This document shows, piece after piece, positions 56,584 to 64,000 of a DNA stretch of 64,000 bases. The DNA lies in contig JAVDOI010000005.1 of the NCBI GenBank assembly GCA_032191485.1, forward strand, positions 3,996,501 to 4,060,500, given 5' to 3'. The notes beneath the pieces were generated by a model. The model saw only the letters and a program-made list of their open reading frames with translations. It made no database searches and was not told the DNA's origin. The position numbers were made by a program, and so were the translations under genes. How positions within the stretch are numbered: position 1 is the first letter of the stretch; every line of letters starts with the position of its first letter. Source of the DNA: Leptoclinus maculatus (Eukaryota > Chordata > Actinopteri > Perciformes > Stichaeidae).

Positions 56584-57252
56584 CTGGGCCTCATTTTTCG
56601 TGGTCATAAAAATACAAACTCTACGGATCTACACGATTCACGTGGATGACATATTTTGATTCAAAACGAAAAGCGACGTTTGCAGGTATGAATAATGTAA
56701 TTTTCATGACAATGGTGTTTTCAATAGTCATAACTGCAACCGATTGTAGCCAGTTAGCTTGAGCAACAACCATGCCTATGTTAATCTGAATCAACCTACT
56801 GCTGCTGTAAACACACAACAGGCACAGCAACTAAACTTCTTCAGCTTCAGCTTCAGCTTTTAGCTACAAGGCTGCACATGCTACTTAGCCAGTCGGCTAA
56901 CTAGTGTTCAGGGACCACCTCATCCACAAGCACTTTGATTTCTGTGTAAAATAAATCCTTTTCTTGGCCTCTCGGTAGTCTCTGTGATTCACTGTAAAGA
57001 CCCACTGGTCAGCAGCTCATTTCTATACATCAACATTCATGAGGTGCTTTGCATTCACCATTCATGGTTGAATGTGGGCGTGTAGAGGGCGTAATGAGAG
57101 GCTCACATTTACAAGTTGATTTGGGATTTATGAAAGGAAATAGCTCACTAGCAGGTGTAAAATTGTTTGGCTTACGTGCACTCCCTCCTTTGCCCGTACG
57201 CAAGCATTTAGTGTGGATCCTATGTACTGTTTTATAAATGAGACCCCTGGGC
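56584..57252. mobile_element. MITE with GGG(T/C)CTCATTT ends
   Basis: The left end GGGCCTCATTTTTCGTGGTC and the right end GTTTTATAAATGAGACCCC are inverted and resemble fish Harbinger/ISL2EU-type MITEs that start GGGGTCTCATTTATAAAAC. No coding capacity and no sure target duplication. Confidence 0.55.
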
Positions 57253-57499
57253 TTTTGTGGAAATTATGTGTTATTTTAAAGCAGAGAGAAACACATACAT
57301 TTACCAACAATATACAGTAGCCTATGAATGTAGATAAATGGTTTAAATAAGCTACTTCTAGGTGGTGGACTTCTTCTCCTGGGAAAACCATAGATATACA
57401 AAGCTGTGCATAGAGTTCTTCAGAGATGAGTCATATATTATAGATTTTTCATTTTTTTTCTTCTTCAAATTTCATGAGTTGCTTTGCTTTCCGAAGGCC

Positions 57500-57655
57500 A
57501 TCGGTGTATGAATGGGTGTGAATGCTTAGTTAGTCCTGATTGGCAGGATTTGTATGGTAGCCCCTGCCATCAGTGTATGAATTATGACATGTAGTGTAAA
57601 AGCGCTTTGAGTGGTCGTAGGACTAGAAAAGAGCTGTACAAGTACAGTCCATTTG
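57500..57655 (+). mobile_element. SINE tail fragment
   Basis: CGGTGTATGAATGGGTGTGA to GCGCTTTGAGTGGTCGTAGG, ending in CAGTCCATTT. Same family as the SINE at 31763-32012, on the opposite strand. The tRNA-like head is absent. Confidence 0.7.
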
Positions 57656-57659
57656 TATG

Positions 57660-57900
57660 TTTTTTCTCTCTGAGATATTCATGTGTTCCTCTCAATTCAT
57701 TTATTTCATTATCTACATCTGCTTTCTTTTTTGCTGCAAACCCTAACGTCTTCTTGTTAATTAGTATTCCCACACCCCTACTCCTAGAAATAAATCCCTC
57801 CCCCACCCATTGTCTTGTAAGGGATTTTATTTATCCTCCTTTGAAGTGAAGTTCCTGCTGAAAAACAATGTCAGAGGACAGTTTCCCCAAATGATGTAGG
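57660..57900 (-). pseudogene. L1 ORF2 endonuclease fragment
   Basis: On - it contains GFISRSRGVGILINKKTLGF and AAKKKADVDNEINELRG, similar to the SKARG-AILI-K block of L1/Tx1 endonucleases. Preceding residues are in other frames. Short and decayed. Confidence 0.5.
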
Positions 57901-58600
57901 ACTTGTGTTTTTTTGTGCCCTCCTGTAATTCATTCACATCCCAAATTTCAGCCTGGACAGCTTTTGTACCAGATTTTTTGCAAGCCATATTATATATCAA
58001 AATCAAGAGTGATAGTTTGTTAGATATGCATCCACGGACAAGAGGCAAGAGAGCATTGACACACATGTAGAAACATATTACAAACACCAAAAACCTGAAA
58101 TACATACATATTTCTCCATATCTAACCTTTACGAACGTGCTTTGTTACAGCTATAAACCCGTATGTATCCATGTATGTGTGTGTGTGTGTGTGCATCCAA
58201 CATTGGTTGCAATAGTTGGATATGGAAGTTAGCAGAACATTTACCATGACTAATTAAACACACCTCTGGTCTTATACTACTGGTCTTATGGGACAGTCAA
58301 GATAATAAATAAAAAGACAAAGAAAACGGTCTGCCTTTCTTAAGACAATAATAAAGAGGAGTCTATCTACTTTGGAACTCTTCGTATATATGTGATGGGT
58401 GAGAGATTTAATTCAATGGAAAAGTAGCCCACCATTCCAAGCAGGACAAAAAGGATAAGAAGAAAAATTAGGCCTAACACACTAAATAATTAAATAAATA
58501 AAATGCATTGAGTTCATAGCATTAAACAAAAACATTTTAATAGTTATCCATTTCACCCTTCCATAAAAATTTGAGGAAAGGAAAAAAACTATACATAGTG
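57901..58600. other. Intron with (TG)n microsatellite
   Basis: 58173-58192 is a TG run. Nothing else recognised. Confidence 0.5.
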
Positions 58601-59645
58601 TTGGGAACGTAAAGGAGCATGTTTGGGTTATCAGCATCTAAGAAACTAAATTATTGACATCAATAGAATTATTAATGTCAGTAACAATTATTAATGATTA
58701 TTAATAATAACGGGGCACCACCCTGCGAACAGGGACCAATAACCAAATGATAAACTAAGTCTCATAATTAGTGTTCACTCACAATGTCAATAGTCGGAGT
58801 ACTATTACACATTCAGAGTGAAAGTGAAGGTTTAAGTTCGAGCACAGACCACATATACAGCTATTATCACAATACATGCACAAAGTAATCACAGACAGCT
58901 GCTCTTTAAAATATAACAGAGTTTATTAAGTTCTAATAATAATGATCTAGTCAACTAATATCTAAACTAACAACAACTATACATTCATAAGCACACTATC
59001 TAAAATCAACAAACTATGGTAAAGGGTGTGTGTGTGTATGTGTGTGTGCATGCAGTGTGGGTGTAAAAGGGGGAGGGGCGAGAGAACAGCTAAGACAACG
59101 TATGACGTAGTCTGGAACGTGGTGACGTCTCATGCGCGAGACTCAAAATGGCGGATAGCCAAACAGGAGACCCGGTGTCTACACGTGCCTGTAGCCGTTT
59201 AGCAACCTGTAGCTACATTAGCTCAAAGCTATATGTGTGTGTGAGTTAGTAAAAGAGAAAGGAAAGAAAAGAAAACAAAATAAAATAAAACAGATCCTCC
59301 AAAAGATGCGCTGGAGTTCGGAAAACTGCTCTCTCAGTCAGAGGAGCAAAAACATTGGCTCTTTGTCACAGAGAGCCGCTGTGACAAAGCCGCCGAGGTT
59401 CTGACCTCTGACTTGATGAGAAGCAGTCCCCGAACCCACTAGCGGCGGTTTGTCTCAGCACGAATCAGTGGCATGAAATACACAGTAACTTCTACACAAC
59501 GCTGGCGATCTCAGAGATCGTCTGCGTCGGCGATCATAAAGCATACACCACGTTATAAAAATGAACAGTACTTTAAGTACACAAACAAGATAAATAAACA
59601 CAATTAACTCTAACTCTTTTCTGACCAGAATCTATTTTGCCTCAC
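58601..59645 (-). mobile_element. Putative LTR, about 1.05 kb
   Basis: On - it starts TGAGGCAAAATAGATTCTGG at 59645, directly after a stop codon and a purine-rich stretch, and ends ...TTTACGTTCCCAACA at 58601. Long T/A-rich and GTGT runs lie inside. Position after a retroelement ORF and the TG...CA ends suggest a 3' LTR. No second copy is present to confirm. Confidence 0.4.
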
Positions 59646-59647
59646 TC

Positions 59648-60379
59648 TTAAGTTGCAATCGTGGAGATTGTGGGGGTGTTGAGTTCTTCTGAATTTGGTG
59701 GACTCAGGCATGCGGCTGCGTGCCGCGGTGTGGATTCTCTCGGTGGGAGAGAATTCTCCTCATCTGGATAAGGGAATTTCGCGTCCTTACGACCGGAACA
59801 AGGCACACCGTGTGGCTCATCCAGCTGCCTACCAGATCTCCAATTCTGGTAGGCTGCAGTTTGACCATACTCACAAATTCTTAAAAGGACCCCCCCCCCC
59901 CTTGTCTTAGTCAACTAACTAATCTCTGATCTCCATCCTGCAACCACAGCATCTGTAGAAGTGACTTTAAGAGTAGCAGAGAAGAAAAACCAGGAACTGC
60001 ACAAAAAAAGTGTGCCAACATGAAGTTGACAAAAGTAACCAAACAAATACAATGACAATCCCAAGCTCTGACCACTCTGAATTCCCTCTAGAACTCCAGA
60101 GATGGTACTGAACCACAAAGGGCATAAAGCCAGATACCCCTTGCTCCGACACACCACCACAAGCAAGTAACCATTTGTGACACTCTTCCCATCATCAATG
60201 GTTAGAACTCTCTCCATCTGCTGGCTCAGAGAGGGATCAGCTCTCTGTTCTCCCACCAGGCCGCTGCCAGAAACAGACAGGAGGTAGTCAGGAACAGCCA
60301 CAGAGGATACCTCCCCCTCTTTTGTGCCATCTCTCTTAGGTGTGGACTCAGGCTCCAGCTCCGCAGCTGGATTAGCCAC
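59648..60379 (-). pseudogene. Retroelement pol-like remnant
   Basis: Two - strand frames. 60379-59915 contains LVGEQRADPSLSQQMERVLT, then IDDGKSVTNGYLL, the kind of linker that precedes the integrase in gypsy pol. 59914-59648 contains LLRICEYGQTAAYQNWRSGR and ends STIAT with a stop just before the putative LTR. I recognise the first block with moderate confidence and not the second. No catalytic motif is present. Confidence 0.4.
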
Positions 60380-62157
60380 ATCTGCCTTAAATACCCTCTT
60401 CAGTTGGCAGCCTCGCGCTCTGGGAGGAAGATGTTTGAGTGCTGTTTAAATTGGTTTACTTATGTTTGCTAAAAATAAATTGCTTCTTTTTAGCAGGCAG
60501 CTCGTTGTCTCCCTGTTTTGTCTCAGTCTCTGAGCCGGACTGTGCCCTCAGCACCTCCGACCTCTCGCATCGTACATGCTCTTGAGTGACTGCGGTAATG
60601 AGTCCTAAGACACGGAAATTAGTCACGGTTTTTGCACTTTTGGTTCCCTCGTCTCAAAGGTTTCTTTGAATGTGGTTTTGGTTAGAAGCCTGAAATAAGG
60701 TCTGATGTTAACACAAGCTGAAGAGATTTCAACGTATATAAAATACATCAGTAAATACCCCTCTGGTGAATTTAGAAGCTTTTACATATCTTAAAAAAGG
60801 CGATTGCTAACAAGTGTCTAAAAGGGAATACTAAACGTCATCACGCCGACTAATCCGCCTTCACAGTCTCTGACTCATTTGACGATGATTTAGTTTGCTT
60901 GCATTCCCGAACCACAGCCCAAAGACGCAGTGGCGGAAAACCGTAGACTGTATGTCTTTGCAGTAGCTAAAAATGCTGTGATACATTTGTAACAAACTCT
61001 TGCTACCCCTGTGGGTCCTGGGAGCACAAGGACGCCATCACACGGTCAAATAGTGTTCTCAAACGTTCTTCATTCAGGTTTACAATGTCAGGCTGGCCTG
61101 GCCCGTGCGCTCTGCTGCCTTGCCTCCGAGCGCACGCCGTGTGGGTTCTGTGAGGTCTCCCGACTTCTCCGTCACACTGCCAGTCTGCGTCTCTTGCCCC
61201 GCTTCTCGCGCCTCCGTCACTACTAGTGTTTTTATGTCAGGGAGAGAGAGAGAGAGAGACAATTCAAGATGGGTTTCAGCTGCGCCTAATTAAGCCTCTT
61301 CTCGGCACCGTTCCCCGAACCACTCCCCCACTCTGCAGCTGAGCCCACACACGCCCCGCCGCCACAACATTGCATTGGATAATTGTTGTGCAGCTCTCTA
61401 TGTATGTGTATTTGTCCTTACCAAATAAACATGAGATGTAATGAGTACTGAAGTAATACGGGACATTTAAATGATAATATCGCTGTACTTTTACCGAAGT
61501 CAAATTTTGATGGCATGACTTCTTCTTGTAATGGATTATTTATTATAATAGTAAAGCTACTTTTACTTTGGATCTAATTACTCTTTCCACCACTAGGACG
61601 AACACCATAATTTTCCTGTCCTTTTTCCTTTTTTGTATAGAAAACTGTTTTGTTTTCTGCAACAAAAATGTTACCTTTGGGAGTTTATCTCCTAATGTTT
61701 GATACTATGTAAAATAACCCCAAGATTGGAACACTGGATTTTGTAAATTATTGCAGGTTATACTGTATATCACACAGCAGTATATCTATAGAAATTGGGG
61801 GTTGCCTACCTTGCCTAATGGTCCAGTCATTTTGGACTGTATCCTAATGTGCGAACAGCATTTTTGCAGAGTGTGATAAATGCTTTCAGCTAGCCAATAA
61901 TCCTCATCAGCTCTAGGAAACTACAGTAATAGCAGATATATATTCCACATAAAATGGACTCTTTGGCTCATACTGTATATTCTTTAATGTCACCATTAAT
62001 GCTCATTTGCATCTTAAAAATAACAACTAACATTGTTAAAATCTTTCCCACTCTAAGTGTGTGTGTGTGTGTGTGCGTTTGTGCTTTGGCAATGTAAAGA
62101 AAACTCTTGGAAATAAAACAGTTCACTGCACATTATGAAACCTGTTCTTTTAATCAG
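60380..62157. other. Intron, unassigned
   Basis: 61232-61260 is a (GA)n run; 61000-61370 is GC-rich and retroelement-like without support. It ends in the acceptor ctgttcttttaatcag. Confidence 0.5.
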
Positions 62158-62308
62158 GTCAAAAGCCAGTGCATGCCTACTGCACACAGACCCCAGGAGC
62201 CGTTACCAGATCCGCCTTCCTCCCAAGCTGCCAGGCATGCACTACAGTGTGGATGGACAGTGCCAGATTCTGTTTGGAACCAATGCCAGTTTTTGCAGTG
62301 ATATGGAG
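62158..62308 (+). CDS. adamts17: adamts17 exon: end of catalytic / start of disintegrin-like domain
   Basis: A 151-bp exon, phase 2 in and phase 0 out, with acceptor ttaatcag and donor gtacaa. It encodes [14 protein letters not shown], then [20 protein letters not shown] and [27 protein letters not shown] marks the passage from the metalloprotease to the disintegrin-like domain in ADAMTS17/19. N-A-S in TNASF is a potential N-glycosylation site. The following exon is outside the window. Confidence 0.94.
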
Positions 62309-63208
62309 GTACAACACACTTCGTTTGTCCTAGTAACATCACATGTTATTCAGTTTAAATAACATATTTATTTTATATCCAACTCACCCTGACAACTGGA
62401 GCTCCATTGATGTTTAGAATGTGTAAGAGTGGAATTACTCCAAACACAAGGCAGGGGCATATTTGCTTCTCTGGAAAAAAAAGGTTATTATACATAACAA
62501 AAAAAATGTAACCTAAAATATCCTGAATGTGGGAGGGACTCCTGGTTGATGACCTTTGACCTCTTCCCACTGGATGTTGTGAGCGGTTTTGGTCTGGTGT
62601 CCGCTCTTCATTCAGTCTTTTGTTCAAGCTTCTAATGTAGTGCTCCCCACAGCTGTCACATGTGATATCATGATTATGTCAATTACCACGCTGCTCTCCC
62701 TCTGAGGGTGGTCCTTTATTTAGTATGTTCCAGCATCTTAAATTGTTGAATGGTTTATGATATGTGTCGACTGCTTGTGACTTGAATAATTTCAATTGTA
62801 AAAGATATAAACCAACTCAAACCTCAAATCAAATCGTATTATTTTATCAGCACTGTTAGCTCTCCTCAGCGCTGAGTAGAGGGCTGGACTTCCGAAACCG
62901 GTGGTCGGCATTGGAACCGCTGATAAAATTAGCATCATCTGTAAAATAATGTTAACTAGTGTTAAAGAGTGCAAGAACAATTCTATTTAATTTATTTTGT
63001 ATAGCCCAAAATTACAAGCCACAAATTTGCTTCAGAGGGCTTTACAATATGTACATATAGGGACCATTCTATAATACTATGCATATATCACCAGTATAAG
63101 TATGATCTTAGTTTTCATATAGTGTCAGTGAGTAAAATCGCTGCAGTGTACACAGCTTTACTAATTAATTAACTAATTCCATAGGGACAGATTCAACATA
63201 CCATACAC
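62309..63208. other. Intron with dispersed LINE-tail repeat
   Basis: 62985-63060 (TTTGTATAGCCCAAAATTAC ... AGAGGGCTTTACAAT) is a common teleost repeat tail. Otherwise unassigned. Confidence 0.55.
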
Positions 63209-64000
63209 CAGTGGCGGGCCGTGTATTTTATACCTGGGCCTTCAGTGCTGTCCTACTACAGTTGAGCCATCTCCTAATAACCTCATTATGAAGCCACAGC
63301 TACAGGTTATTAGGGGTGTAACAATACACATATTCGTATTGTACTGTTCGGTACGAGGCTCACGGTTCGGTACGCATTATGAACCGAACAATACGTTTGA
63401 ATAATACTATTGCATTTGGAAAATGCAGAAGCTTACAGACGTAACAGACAACGTGCTGTCTGACACGCCCACCACGGAAGAACAACATTGTTCTCTGGTG
63501 ATGCACGTGTGTTCTGGGAGGCACGCTACGCTAAACTAGCTTAGCAGGAAAACCAAAGAGCAGCAAACACGCTACAAACTCTCCCCGCAGCGTTTAGGTA
63601 GCTGTTCCCTACCGATTCAAACAGGGCTAAAGCAATTGCCACACAATCCCCATTTCTCCAGACCATAATTCTTGCTTTGTAAAAGAAAACAAAAGCCCAA
63701 ACAGAGAATCAAATGTCCGAACCCTAACCCCTACAGGTTATTATTTGTTTTGTGTATAAATGAAGCTCAACACCTACAAATACACTAACTGCAGAGTGCA
63801 GATACATGAATACGTGCATGACGGGATGCTTCATCATTAATGGACAATGCATGTAGTCAAAATCAAGGTAATTAACACAATGACAAGAACAAACTCACAA
63901 GAACCAGTCACATATATTTATATGACAACAAAGCATGACAAATCAATCCAGCAAACCTGCGGAGCTAAAACATGTATTCTGCCGCACACTGAAGAGCACG
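63209..64000. mobile_element. hAT-family element, left part (runs off window)
   Basis: The left end CAGTGGCGGGCCGTGTATTT is followed by ATACCTGGGCCTTCAGTGCT, as in the copies at 14458 and 16984. Internal similarity to 14458-14660 includes ACGTATTCGTATT-like and GTTCGGTACGAGGC words. The right end lies outside the window. No transposase motif in this part. Confidence 0.85.

Noticed and set aside
61011..61293. GC-rich ORFs near 61 kb
   Set aside because: Both strands are open because of composition. No motif, and flanked by a (GA)n run.

Overview
This is vertebrate, almost certainly teleost fish, nuclear DNA. Six short exons on the + strand, each with GT/AG splice sites and compatible phases, encode consecutive pieces of one secreted zinc metalloprotease, best matched to adamts17 (propeptide-proximal catalytic domain through the start of the disintegrin-like domain). 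The exons lie at 727-810, 11080-11237, 26831-26874, 45061-45166, 50582-50722 and 62158-62308. They total 684 bp, about 1% of the window. The gene runs off both ends: no promoter, first exon or last exon is present. The zinc site (HELGHNMGMSHD) is split by the intron between exons 4 and 5, and the Met-turn (HIMSG) is in exon 5.

Nearly everything else is intron packed with transposable elements, many nested. Intron 1 (811-11079) holds a tentative Kolobok-like element (2329-7540) with a Harbinger inside it (5002-6598), then a Tc1 element (from 7767) split by an L2-type LINE (8814-10770) with an intact reverse transcriptase ORF. Intron 2 (11238-26830) has a Harbinger-type MITE, a cluster of tandem hairpin repeats, two related hAT elements (one with a pogo-type insertion), a degenerate L1 containing a putative solo LTR that contains another pogo-type element, a Rex3 fragment, a Ty3/gypsy (chromovirus-like) gag-pol and a Tc1 3' end.

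Intron 3 (26875-45060) contains a BED-finger hAT with a solo LTR, L1 and Tx1-like LINE fragments, a 51-bp minisatellite derived from LINE coding sequence, a tRNA-derived SINE, a 4.85-kb two-gene Harbinger (transposase plus MADF/Myb-like protein, the latter split by a solo LTR), and an L1 ORF1 split by another solo LTR. Intron 4 (45167-50581) has two hAT-type elements and a Rex3 LINE. Intron 5 (50723-62157) has a second, different gypsy element and further LTR remnants. The window ends inside a fourth copy of the hAT family whose right end opens the window.

The host gene is constitutive protein-coding content; the elements are independent passengers. In several nested cases the target-site duplication and the continuous reading frame of the interrupted element fix the insertion point to the base. 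The most unusual structure is the pogo-type element at 19682-20157. Its interior has been replaced by a GC-rich 274-bp fragment, and the resulting 100-codon ORF takes its start and stop from transposon sequence. I cannot search databases here, so family names rest on recognised motifs, termini and target-site duplications.
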